DNA of 64,000 nucleotides, from positions 248,001 through 312,000 of the forward strand of contig JAPMXV010000030.1 in the NCBI GenBank assembly GCA_026936335.1. The letters are read 5' to 3'. This stretch comes from Mantamonas sphyraenae (lineage: Eukaryota > CRuMs > Mantamonadidae). Positions 34,948-44,328 of this stretch are shown here, piece after piece. Under the pieces are notes generated by a model. It worked only from the letters and a program-made list of their open reading frames with translations. It was not told where the DNA came from and made no database searches. The stretch's first letter is position 1; every line of letters starts with the position of its first letter. A program made the translations under genes and the position numbers.

Positions 34948-35144
34948 AGAGACTCCCCCTCCGTTATTGTTGAATCCACCGTGCTGTGCACATCCGGAAC
35001 AACAACGAAATACGCAGCGTCGTGTAAACTTCGCCACTGATGAACTATCTGAGAGGCTGCACGTGAAAGTGGTCCCAGCAGATCCTCGTTCATCATCGTT
35101 GTTGGTTGCCTGATGCCACACAGCACGTGTGGAAGGTTTCACAC
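34948..35144 (-). other. 3' flank of the Fanzor-like gene; possible guide-RNA (omega RNA) region
   Basis: 197 bp without a gene between the SPT20 stop and the Fanzor-like stop. In known Fanzor/TnpB loci the omega RNA comes from the 3' end and 3' flank of the nuclease gene, so this strip is where one would look; nothing in the sequence proves it. It holds a perfect 6-bp stem with a 5-nt loop (CCACAC-AGCAC-GTGTGG on +) at 35116-35132, 13 nt past the stop. Confidence 0.25.
35116..35132 (-). other. Hairpin just downstream of the Fanzor-like stop codon
   Basis: CCACAC at 35116-35121 pairs with GTGTGG at 35127-35132 around a 5-nt loop. It could be part of the 3' UTR or of an omega RNA scaffold, or be chance. 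Confidence 0.4.
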
Positions 35145-38100
35145 TCACTCATCCCCACCTCCACCCTCTTCAACCACCATCCCATGATCTTGTGGACCCT
35201 CGACCGCCTTCCTTCGTGACTTGAGTTTCTCCAGCACCAGCTTCTTTGCCGTTTCTTGCTTCTTCTTTTTGGGATTGCGGCTGGAGAACGACAGGGGCTC
35301 CTTGCCAAAAAGCCATAGATGCAGTTGCCTCACAAGGATCCCCTGTGCTCCTCTGACGTCCCTGTCGGAGAGGGGCGTCATTCCTCCGGCTTCGTGGGCC
35401 ATGTGATACATCAGCGTGTGCTTGTTGTGGTGGTTGCGGCTCACAGCACAATGAGGGCAAGTCACAACCCTGTCCCATCTCGAGAGACTGAACCCATGCG
35501 GGTGTGCAATGCCACCTCCACAGATGCATGTACTGGAAGTCATCCACTCTGCCACGTCGGCCCAGATCATGTGTCTTGCGAAAGCGTGATGGATGCGTGT
35601 GCTGAGGGACAAACCTCCGTAGAACTTCGACTGCGCAAGGTAGATCATGTTGTGCAGGCCAAATTCGTCCATCACGTTCCTCACGGACCTTACCGTGCGC
35701 AGAACATATCTCTCCAGCACATCACGCCCGTGTCGCCGCAACTGCCCGTACTTTTTCGGCTCGTCCTCCTTCTTCACCTTGGCAAGTCGGTGCAGATGCA
35801 TTTTTTCCCTGAGGTCCCGATGTGAAGGGAAGGGCAGTTTCCTTTGCCTCAATCTCCCCTGGTGCCAAAAGAAAACCACCAAGGTGTCACTGCCTCGGCC
35901 TATGTCGTTCACCAGAAACACTGTGTTCGCGATCAACCGTGTAGCCTCATCATGGTCTCTCACCGTAATCTGCTTCTTGAAGCGCACGTCGATGCGCCCG
36001 TTGCGCTTCGGCTTCCCCAGGTGCCGGAACCCGAGCTGCTGGCCAAGTGCGTCTTCAACCTCCTTGCCCAGCCCACACACGTGTGCCACGGTACACACAG
36101 TAACGAGCTTTTTCACCAGCTGTCGCTGTCGATCCTTGCTCCACTGGGAGTGGCTTTTGCTGCCTTGGTGTTGTGTCGCGTCTTTGTCATCACTCTCGTA
36201 TCGTCGTTCCTTGGCCGCTTCCATCGGCTCGCTGCTCTCTCCCATGTCCACAATGTCTTCCTCGCCTGCGTCATCCAGTTTGGCCCGCTTGGTGTCCTGG
36301 AGCGATGGTGGCTGCGGCTGCAGCTCGTGTTCCTCGCTCTCGTCCTCGTCTTCCTCGCGTTTCTTCTTCTTCCCCTTGCCAACGTCCTCCTTGTCCTTGT
36401 TCTTGGTCTTGGCACGCATGGCTGCAGCCGCTGCGGACACCTCTTTCTTTCTCACCTCTTTCTCAGCCCTGTCAATTGCTGCCTCCAGAGACTTCAGTGG
36501 TCGCAACATTTCACACATATCTGCACCCAATGTGCCACCTTCGACGGTGCTCGGGCGGTACACCACCAGACGAATCGGACGCTCGTGTTGGATAGTGATG
36601 CCACCTCCCCACTGCTTCAGGGTGTTGGATTGCATGGAGTCCACCAGCGTAGGCCAGAGCAGCAAAAGCGGCAACAATGCACGTGTCTCTGGGCCAATCT
36701 TCTGGTCCCTTTGGTTGTTGTTCAGTGCCGGCAGGCGCCAGACCCTGGACTGTTCAAACTTCATGACGACCATGAAGATGGCACTGTGTGTGCAGATATC
36801 CTCCATCACCACATCATCCCATTTTTCCTCTGCTGCACGCTGCTTGCTTGCTTGCAAATCAACGTTGTGATGCTTTGCCCAGCTGTTGAATAGAGGTGCC
36901 AGCCCCCCCTGCCAAAGGGTCCCGGTGATGGTGAAGGATTTCGACGTTGATGCGAAATGTCGCCCCGCCTGGGCGTAGGCACGAATCTCCTCCGGCGTCA
37001 CGTTCTCCTTTTCCGTCCTTTTCTTCTTCAGAAACTCGCGATACGTGTAGCGCTCGTCCAGGCCCTGAAGCACATCCACGTACTGGATGTAGTCCGTCTT
37101 GTAGAGAGCACGAACGTGTGCGTTCCACTCCTCCCACGTTCGCCTTGCCTCACCGCGGCGCTCTAGCTTCTTCCACTCTTTCAAACCGCACCCTGTGAAT
37201 GATACACCGGCCTTCTGCAATGCCCTCGTGGTACCCTTGATCGAGAAGCCCAGATGGGCAGAGACGGTCGCCGTTGCAACTTTCATCAGGTGCGCATGAG
37301 TGGGCTCCCCGTTGCTGTGCCGCCTGCAGTCCTCCATGACCTCGCCGAAACGTACCGCGACTTGGTGCTTGGTCATGTCAGCCCGCAGCTCACTTGTACA
37401 CCATTGAACCACAGTTGCCAGAAGGTTCCTGGTCAACGCAGTGACGCCCTCTCTCAGCCAGGATGGGCGAACGCTCTCTGCCGCTTTGCGTACAGCTTGT
37501 TCCGATGGCAGGACGCTGGTAGCACCACCTCCTGTGATGGCAGTGTTGATACCATCGACGACAACTCCCTTGACGTCGTCGAGGAACACGGCCAGATCGT
37601 CACCGAATCGCTGAAGCAGATCAGGCGGTCGCCTTGCTGGCACAGACGCCGTGTGGCTGTTTGCATGTGATCTTTCGACCTCGTGTATCTCCTTGTGCCG
37701 CAACACCGTTGTCGGATCTCTTCCCACGTGTGCATCGAGCTCAACTTTCAGCTGGGTCACCCGGTGCAGCAGCTGCTGTACCACGAGGCTGTCCTCCTCT
37801 TCGTCGCCAGTGCCATCCAAGCTCTCACTCAGCTCCATTTGCTCACCGTCATTGGTGCTGTGTGAGTCCTGCTCGTCCTCCTCCGGGTCCAACAAAACGA
37901 TGTCGTCCGCATCGCCTTCCTCCTCACGCTGTCGCGTGTCCATGTGGACTTCCATCGTTCTGAACACACGCCTATTGTCCTCGCACAAGAACGCGTGAGG
38001 CGTGATATCGTGTGCACGTACTTTACGCGCTTCACCGTTCTCCTGAACCACGCGAATGCGCACAACTTCCTTCTCTTTCACGTGCTCTATCTCGCGCTTG

Positions 38101-40184
38101 CCTGGGATCTCCATGCTGGTGTTCCACTCAGACAGTGGGGCTGTAAAGTCGTACAACACGCCACGCGAATGGAAACAAGCCGCGTCTGCGAGGTGCTGCT
38201 TGATCAGTGCGTTGTCCCTCCCAAACGTGTCCCCTCCCAGCTGCATGTACTGCTCCACCGTCCACGCACCGTGTGGCTCCACACCATTCATGTCTTGCAC
38301 CGTTTGCGCCTGCAGTAGAGCCAAATTCCGCCCTAGCTGCTTCCGTTTGCGCCCAACACACAGAAGCGCAGGTACCTGCTCCGGGTTGTCCTTGAGCGTG
38401 GCGTAGATGGATCTGCGTTCCGCGGGTTTGAACGTCGGTGCAGTCATCCCCGCATACATCCCCGTGACCACGCTGCCGTGGAAGGTCCTGCCAATGTCCC
38501 GCCGCTGCATGGTCCGCATCCAAAATTTTGTGTGTCCCACGTCCTGGTCCACAACCTGGTCCACAACCTCCACCAACATCTCGTCGGCCTCCACCTCGTC
38601 CATCCCATCCAACATCTTGTCCACCACAACCTCGCCCTCCGCTTCACCCACCTCATCCGCCTCATTCTCTTCGTTCCTGGAATCCGCTTGCACACGTGTC
38701 CGTTCGTCCGTGTCCTCCACCACAACCACAACGCCTCCCTCCTCCTCTTCCTCCTCTTCCTCCTGCGTCTCAACGGCGTCGATGTCGACGTCGGCCAGCT
38801 TTGCAAAAAGCCGTGGTTCGGTTACGTTGACCATGAAGAGATCCTGCTGGCAGCCCTTGCTGTACATCATTGTTTCGGCCTTTGCATTGGATGACACCAT
38901 GGCAATGCAATGGGTGCTGCTCTGTAGCAGCTCGTCCAAGGAGATCAGGCGCTCTTCCGCCACAACACTCGTCAAAAACTCCAATCCCAAGGCAACTGCG
39001 GCCTCTCTCGCAGCAAGCACTTTTGCTTTCTTCTTGTGCTTTGCGTTTGGGTCCTGGAGCACAGAGGCGGTGACATGAGCCGTGAGGTCAGAACAGAACT
39101 GTTTCTGCTCTCCCACACAAACGTTGGTTCCGTTGCAGCGCTCCTCCAAGGAAGAGACTGTCCGCACAAAGCAGACGGGCAGGTCCGATGCCTGCAAAAT
39201 CTCTTCCAGCTGGTCTGCAAGGACTGTGCCCGTTTCGTTGAACATGAGGGGTGTGCTCACAGGACCTGAACGATCGACATGCTGAACTGCAAACACGTTG
39301 CAGTCCACCACGATGCCGTCGCAATCACAGACCTTGCTCTTGATGGTGTCCAGGTCTGCGGCGGTGTGTCGGGGTGTGTTGAAAATTTCTCGCGCCTTGG
39401 CCAATCCGCGCCTCTTGCCTTCAGTCGGCTGTTGCTGCAACTCGCTGGCCACATTGACAATCCCATCGTACGTTGCGAGTTGTTCTTCCACCATCGTACC
39501 CAAGGCTTCGATTAGGGCGTTCTTGTTCAACTTGGAGGGCACGAGAGATGCAAAGAATTCATGGCCGGCCACTTTCCGGCTACCACTTCCGATTCCGCTG
39601 CTCGAGCTGGATGACTTGGTCGTGTCTGAAGAATTCATCGTCTCCTGTGCTCCCCAGTTTCTCTTGTATGCCACCACCACTTCCATCAACGTCTCATTCT
39701 TGTTCTGGCTCAGTAGCTGGGCAAAACCTTGCTGCGTGATTTCGTCAGCTGGCTGTTGGGCGTGGCCGTCTCCATGCACGCTCATCAGAGCTTTAATGTC
39801 CTTGTGAACAAGGGAGTCCACTTTAAGCCGTTTCTTGCTCCACCTCAGGAACGTGGTTACGGTCACGGTCTCTGTGGCCCTCTTGGCAAGAGTCTCCACG
39901 CCACCCCGCAGACTCGTCGCCGCAGCGCACTTAAGAAGAGCCACCAGGGCTTCTTTGGTCAACTCCTGCACTTGCTCTTTGCTGACATATTGTACGCCGT
40001 CGTCTTCGTCGTCGTCGTCGTCTTCGTCATTCGATCTGCCGGCTACACCAGTGGCGTACTCGACAACGGGTGGTTCAGGCGGGTCTGTCGGCGTGGTGAA
40101 GACTAGATCGATGTGTCCGAGATCTTCTTGGGCACTCCGCAGCCGAGGAACCTGCTCAACAAGCTTCTGCAACTCGTCTTCCAT
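35145..40184 (-). CDS. Fanzor/TnpB-like protein: giant RuvC plus zinc-ribbon nuclease candidate
   Basis: An uninterrupted 1679-residue frame with no intron and no frameshift. The last 260 residues follow the TnpB/Fanzor order. A RuvC-I-like strand is FLVNDIGRGSDTLVVF (Asp near 1427). A basic helical region follows, then MIYLAQSKFYGGLS where RuvC-II normally has Glu (here Ala near 1517). Next come AEWMTSSTC with a Glu near 1546, a zinc ribbon (C1553, C1555, C1576, C1579; TCPHC) and DRDVRGAQGIL (Asp 1607/1609), the RuvC-III pattern DRDxNAAxNI. The Glu before TSxxC sits where Fanzors with a rearranged active site have theirs, so all three acids may be present. The N-terminal 1,000 residues have no family I can name; they include acidic runs near 460 and 800. 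Lys-rich segments near 1250 and 1640 look like nuclear signals. Predicted role: RNA-guided DNA nuclease of an OMEGA element, or a domesticated copy. A non-guided TnpB-like protein remains possible. Confidence 0.6.
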   Translation of the reverse strand: MEDELQKLVEQVPRLRSAQEDLGHIDLVFTTPTDPPEPPVVEYATGVAGRSNDEDDDDDEDDGVQYVSKEQVQELTKEALVALLKCAAATSLRGGVETLAKRATETVTVTTFLRWSKKRLKVDSLVHKDIKALMSVHGDGHAQQPADEITQQGFAQLLSQNKNETLMEVVVAYKRNWGAQETMNSSDTTKSSSSSSGIGSGSRKVAGHEFFASLVPSKLNKNALIEALGTMVEEQLATYDGIVNVASELQQQPTEGKRRGLAKAREIFNTPRHTAADLDTIKSKVCDCDGIVVDCNVFAVQHVDRSGPVSTPLMFNETGTVLADQLEEILQASDLPVCFVRTVSSLEERCNGTNVCVGEQKQFCSDLTAHVTASVLQDPNAKHKKKAKVLAAREAAVALGLEFLTSVVAEERLISLDELLQSSTHCIAMVSSNAKAETMMYSKGCQQDLFMVNVTEPRLFAKLADVDIDAVETQEEEEEEEEGGVVVVVEDTDERTRVQADSRNEENEADEVGEAEGEVVVDKMLDGMDEVEADEMLVEVVDQVVDQDVGHTKFWMRTMQRRDIGRTFHGSVVTGMYAGMTAPTFKPAERRSIYATLKDNPEQVPALLCVGRKRKQLGRNLALLQAQTVQDMNGVEPHGAWTVEQYMQLGGDTFGRDNALIKQHLADAACFHSRGVLYDFTAPLSEWNTSMEIPGKREIEHVKEKEVVRIRVVQENGEARKVRAHDITPHAFLCEDNRRVFRTMEVHMDTRQREEEGDADDIVLLDPEEDEQDSHSTNDGEQMELSESLDGTGDEEEDSLVVQQLLHRVTQLKVELDAHVGRDPTTVLRHKEIHEVERSHANSHTASVPARRPPDLLQRFGDDLAVFLDDVKGVVVDGINTAITGGGATSVLPSEQAVRKAAESVRPSWLREGVTALTRNLLATVVQWCTSELRADMTKHQVAVRFGEVMEDCRRHSNGEPTHAHLMKVATATVSAHLGFSIKGTTRALQKAGVSFTGCGLKEWKKLERRGEARRTWEEWNAHVRALYKTDYIQYVDVLQGLDERYTYREFLKKKRTEKENVTPEEIRAYAQAGRHFASTSKSFTITGTLWQGGLAPLFNSWAKHHNVDLQASKQRAAEEKWDDVVMEDICTHSAIFMVVMKFEQSRVWRLPALNNNQRDQKIGPETRALLPLLLLWPTLVDSMQSNTLKQWGGGITIQHERPIRLVVYRPSTVEGGTLGADMCEMLRPLKSLEAAIDRAEKEVRKKEVSAAAAAMRAKTKNKDKEDVGKGKKKKREEDEDESEEHELQPQPPSLQDTKRAKLDDAGEEDIVDMGESSEPMEAAKERRYESDDKDATQHQGSKSHSQWSKDRQRQLVKKLVTVCTVAHVCGLGKEVEDALGQQLGFRHLGKPKRNGRIDVRFKKQITVRDHDEATRLIANTVFLVNDIGRGSDTLVVFFWHQGRLRQRKLPFPSHRDLREKMHLHRLAKVKKEDEPKKYGQLRRHGRDVLERYVLRTVRSVRNVMDEFGLHNMIYLAQSKFYGGLSLSTRIHHAFARHMIWADVAEWMTSSTCICGGGIAHPHGFSLSRWDRVVTCPHCAVSRNHHNKHTLMYHMAHEAGGMTPLSDRDVRGAQGILVRQLHLWLFGKEPLSFSSRNPKKKKQETAKKLVLEKLKSRRKAVEGPQDHGMVVEEGGGGDE

Positions 40185-41134
40185 GTGTTTGTTTTACTTG
40201 GAGGGATGCGGGGGAAACCGGCTCCGGATACCCACGTGTTTGGCCACAAGAGAACACGGGCAGTCTTTGCATACTGAACATGGCCCATATTGGTGGACGA
40301 CCATTCATTGCTGACCACCACGTCCTGACCCCGGGACTCCCTCTTGACAGTGCTGCACGCGCCCGCCTCTTCAACGTCGCTCAACGTGACCATGGCCTCA
40401 GTCGTCGTTCCCATCGAGCAATCACTTCGTGGCGCACCTTGTTCACCTTGTCGTACACAGCGTCGACTACGATCACCTGGTCCCCCGCGGACAGAGTGCT
40501 CACAATCGTTTCCAACGTCACGCCCGGGAAGGGTCGGTGTTGGCATGTGTAGGCCCATCACGACCGCATGGACTCTCTCTTTTGCAAGCAAGCGGGTGCA
40601 AGACGCCTACGCACAGGCATTTTGCATTGAAATGTGCCGGCGCGAGATGCGCCTGTTGTTGATGTGCAGCAATTGATGCAACGCTCATCCGCGGTCTAAA
40701 TATCCCCCTGGCGCCTCATACACCAAGAGTGTGGACATGGGGAAGCGCAAAAGGGAATAAATTTGCAACTTACGCCATGATACAAGTGTCAACGGGGTTG
40801 CTGGTGCCCCTGTGACCCGCTAGAGGCTGTCCATGCCACCTATTGGCAGCGTGTCCATCGTGCACGTCACAACATCGCATCCAATGGCGAGGCATGTCAA
40901 AAGCAACACTGACATCAGCTTTCCGGTTGAAAATACGGTTTGAATGATCGCTGGCGTTGATTTGTTGGAGCGCGAGGGGCGCCATGAGTGTGCACAGTGC
41001 CCTGACAACTCCGTTAAAACCCCTGGATGAGTTGGTTGTGTAGGTGCTAGAGGCAGTGCTGGTGTTGATGAACGACGGAAAAAAGAGACACAATTCCTGT
41101 ATTGGTTGCGCAGCGCATTGCAGATCCCCCTCCA
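40185..41134. other. 950-bp region without a clear gene, 5' of the Fanzor-like gene
   Basis: The largest gap in the window. I see no conserved gene. A 59-codon open stretch without Met on the minus strand (40381-40560) reads coding-like (LSAGDQVIVVDAVYDKV) but matches nothing I know. The right end holds a partial copy of the eIF4E tail. It probably contains the Fanzor-like promoter and possibly one element boundary; no terminal inverted repeat was found by eye. Confidence 0.5.
41012..41072. repeat. Degenerate direct copy of the eIF4E-like gene's 3' end
   Basis: About 60 bp here (AAAACCCCTGGATGAGTTGG...GGCAGTGCTGGTGTTG) repeat the last coding stretch of the eIF4E-like gene at about 41130-41190, 117 bp away in the same orientation. 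There are a few mismatches and a short insertion. On the minus strand both copies encode NTSTASST...NSSRGF; only the 41130 copy ends with the stop. Confidence 0.75.
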
Positions 41135-42748
41135 TCAAAACCCCCTGGATGAGTTGGTGGAGGTGCTGGAGGCAGTGCTGGTGTTGGAAAGGGCCGACGT
41201 GTTGCTCTCGCTCCTCTTGATGGACACAGCCTTCTCGCTGAAAGCAGAGTGGGCCCTGCATGGCTTGAAAAAGGGCGGTTTGAACATGTCTGGGGCCTTG
41301 GTGTCGGTGATGAGGAGTTCGCGCACGCGGTCGACCACTGTGGATTGCTCCTGGTTGACTCGTCCACACCACAACTGCACAATGTCGTCGTGCTGGCGCA
41401 TGCTGACGGTGAGGCCGAGGATCTCGTCCCCTTTGCCCAGATGGCCTTCAAACTGCTCGCCGATGCAGGCCAGCACGAGTTCCCTCCAAATGCGGTTGGT
41501 GAACTGCTTCTTGACGCGGAACACCCAAAAGCCGCCTTCGCAGGTGCGCGGATCTTCCCAGATGGGCTTCACCCCCTCGCGCATCATATGGTAGCTGCTC
41601 TTTGCCGTCAGCTTGTCCAGCGGAGGCAAGTTGTTGAACGTGGCCCAGAAGTCCTTCACGTTGTCAAACTGGTAGATCATGTTCAGGTTGTCCTCGTAGT
41701 CCTCGGCGGTTTTCCCGCCACCAATGTACTGTGAGCGCGGCCAGTGCGTCGGAACTGGGTGTCAGAGGGCATACGCGAGCGTGGATTGTGTGTGCGTGTC
41801 ATTTTGGAGCACAACGGGGCAGGGCAAGGTGTGTGTGTGTGCGTGTGTGTGTGCGCGCGGGGTTTCGAGAGGGGAACGGAAACGTTCGCGCGGGAAACGT
41901 ACACAATCGTGCCAGAAGCACCAAGTATGCTCGAGCTGGGGCACGTCGGGCTCCTCTTGGTCGTCGTCGTCCTGGAGCAACGAATCGTCTTGGGAACTGG
42001 CCACCACATCGTCGTCGTCGTCGTCGTCGCTGTCCTGCGTTACAAACGCCTCTTCGCTCTTTCCGGCACCGTTGATGACATCCACGCGCTTGGGCGAGAA
42101 CAGCAGCGACTCGTCTGCGTTGGCCCCAATGGGTTCCGGGTTGCGGTGTGTCTGCACGCTGGGTTTCTGCGTCTGCGTCTCTGAGCTCTCGCTGCTGTTC
42201 GACGTTTCCTCCGTCTCCTCTTGCTGCTGCTGCTGCTGCTGCTGGGCTTCCTCCTTGGCCGCAGCTGCAGCCTTTTCCTCTTCCTGCTGCTTCTTGTACT
42301 CGCGCCACGAACCCGGCCCACTGCTCTTGGTGCTCTGCTGCGTCGTGGTCTGCTCTTCCGTCCGGCTCGAGTTGCTACTGTTGCTGTTCGACCCTTGGTA
42401 GCCAGAATTCGACCCGCCGTTGCCGCGACCTCCGCCGCGACCTCCACCACCACGTCCGCCTCCACGGCCGCCGCTGTAGTTGCCACGTCCACCCGACTGC
42501 GACCGCGGTTGATATCCGCCGCGTCCTGCGCCGCCGCCGCCGCCGCTGCCGCCGCTGCTGCTGCGCCGGTTCCCGCTTCCACCATTCCCGTCCTGCGAAC
42601 GAGTGCGCGTTGTCCGCTGCTGGCCGCCTCCGCTGCCTCCACTGCCTCCGCCTCCGCTCCCTCGTCGCACCCCTCCGCCACGGCCGTTTCCGCCGCCCGA
42701 TGTGTTGCTGTTTGTGCCACGGTTGTGGTAGGTTCGTCCAGATGACAT
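41135..42748 (-). CDS. eIF4E2/4EHP-like cap-binding protein with long RGG/Gln-rich N-terminal extension
   Basis: Exons 42748-41903 and 41728-41135 join in phase 0 across a 174-nt GTACGT...CTCACAG intron (479 residues). The cap-binding core is DVPQLEHTWCFWHDC|YIGGGKTAEDYEDNLNMIY, KPIWEDPRTCEGGFWVFRVK, RIWRELVLACIGEQF and EILGLTVSMRQHDDIVQLW. It retains the cap-stacking Trp of WED and the WRELVLA helix of the eIF4E fold. The insertion after FWHD and the wording resemble class II (4EHP/eIF4E2), usually a translational repressor. The first 200 residues are Gly/Arg/Ser repeats with a Gln run, unusual for eIF4E and suggestive of RNA binding or condensation. The C terminus is a Ser/Thr tail whose DNA is partly duplicated downstream. 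Confidence 0.85.
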
Positions 42749-42825
42749 GGAGAGAAGGAGTGGCCGGCGCGGCGCGTCCTGGCCGCAAACCGATCTCCAG
42801 CCGGACTGCAAAGAATTGAACACAC
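42749..42825. promoter_or_regulatory. 77-bp divergent region between eIF4E2-like and RNASEH2A
   Basis: Opposite start codons 77 bp apart imply a shared bidirectional promoter. No specific element is recognised. Confidence 0.35.
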
Positions 42826-44263
42826 ATGGACATCGAAACCACCGCCACAACTGCCAGTGTCAGTGTTCACACAAAGGTCGAAGAGCAACTGGATGTGGAC
42901 GTTGACGACGATGCCTTGGATGTCGACGACACCGTCACCACGTCCAGCAGCAGCAGCAGCAGCAGCAGTATGACCATGCAGCAGGACGGGTCCCTTGTGG
43001 AGACCGAGGAACACGACGTGGCTCCGTCACTGCTCATGCACCCTCGTTTCCTGGTCCAGTTGGAGAGCCACTACCCGCTGAACACAGACAAACCCATGTG
43101 CCTGGGAATCGACGAAGCTGGCCGTGGCCCTGTCCTCGGACCCATGGTCTACGGCACTGCGTTTTGGCCCATTGAACAGGGCAAGGAGCTTGCAAAGCTG
43201 GGCTTTGACGGTCAGTGTTCCTCTCTCTCCTCTTCCCGAGGAAAACGCCGTGCTGCGTTTTCGCCGCGCCCTGATCAGACCTGATCAGCTCCAGCTCCCG
43301 TTCCGCCCCTCCTGGCCTCCCACAGCCTCCTCCACTGACACATACGCGTGCCCACCCGTGTCCCACACATGCCAAAGATTCAAAGAAGTTGAAGGAGAGT
43401 GAGCGCGACAACCTGTTTGACATCATCAAGGGCCACAAGGACATTGGCTGGCAGGTCATTGTCATTTCGCCCGAGGAGATGTCAGCCAAGATGCTGCGCA
43501 AGTAAGTTTGGCCCTCCCACTCCCCAAACAGTTCCACCAGCAGGCGGTGCTGCCACCCGCCCACCGTTTTCACCCTGCAGCGGTGCAGGACGTCGTGTGA
43601 TGTTGGTGTGGTGTCCTTCTGACTCTTCCTCGCTGTCGCTGTCGCGCACAGGGCCAAGTACAATCTGAACGCAATCTCGCACGACGCAGCCATCGAACTG
43701 ATCCGTCGCACGCTGGAGCGTGGCGTGAACCTGACCGAGGTGTACGTGGACACCGTGGGCAAGCCCGAAGCGTACCAGGCACGGCTGTCGCAAATCTTTC
43801 CGCAGCTTCAGATCACTGTGGCCAGCAAGCCGACTCGTTGTACCCCGTGGTGAGTGCAGCGAGCATCTGTGCAAAGGTCACACGCGACGAGGTGCTCCGC
43901 GACTGGGTGTTTGGTGAAGAGGGCCTCGAAACACATCGCGAGTTTGGTTCGGGCTATCCAGGGCAGGCAAAGACCAAAAAGTGGCTGTCTGATCACATGG
44001 ACCCTGTGTTTGGCTTCCCTTCCGTGGCTCGCTTCAGCTGGAAGACCTGCTCAAACATGCTCAAGGAGGGCGGCGTTGGCATGGAGTGGTACGACGACGC
44101 CACCATTGAGGAGGACATGGACAAGAGTTACGACATGGGCCAGAAGCACATCCCAAAGGGAGAGCGCATGAAGCAGCGCAAACTCTTTGAGCAGCCGGGC
44201 AAGAGTGTCTCCCGATCCGCCTACTTTCGAGACCGTTCTATGGACATTGTCACTGACTTGTGA
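42826..44263 (+). CDS. RNASEH2A: Ribonuclease H2 catalytic subunit A
   Basis: Exons 42826-43210, 43378-43501 and 43652-44263 with phases 1 and 2. The type 2 RNase H active site begins at residue 95 with [17 protein letters not shown]. The splices give [16 protein letters not shown] and [17 protein letters not shown], then [16 protein letters not shown] and [16 protein letters not shown], close to human RNASEH2A. The frame breaks near 43829, where AAGCCGAC stands for AAGGCCGAC; restoring one G gives the conserved ASKADSLYP. A poly-Ser run (CAG repeat) lies in exon 1. With RNASEH2B/C it removes ribonucleotides and RNA:DNA hybrids in the nucleus. Confidence 0.9.
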
Positions 44264-44328
44264 TCCCTCCTGCTCCCCCCCACACGACTCATTCTTCTCT
44301 GAATGAACTGTACAGCTGATTCATGCAT

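Noticed and set aside
34954-41133. 9-bp direct repeat TCCCCCTCC at 34954-34962 and 41125-41133 as a target-site duplication
   Set aside because: It brackets the Fanzor-like block neatly, but it is low complexity and a 9-mer shared between two such regions is expected by chance almost once.
40185-41134. tRNA or other structured RNA gene in the large gap
   Set aside because: No cloverleaf-like arms, A/B boxes or terminator T-run were recognisable by eye.
43829-43829. Programmed ribosomal frameshifting in RNASEH2A and similar genes
   Set aside because: The sites share no slippery heptamer or pseudoknot, and each is repaired by one homopolymer base, so sequence error is simpler.
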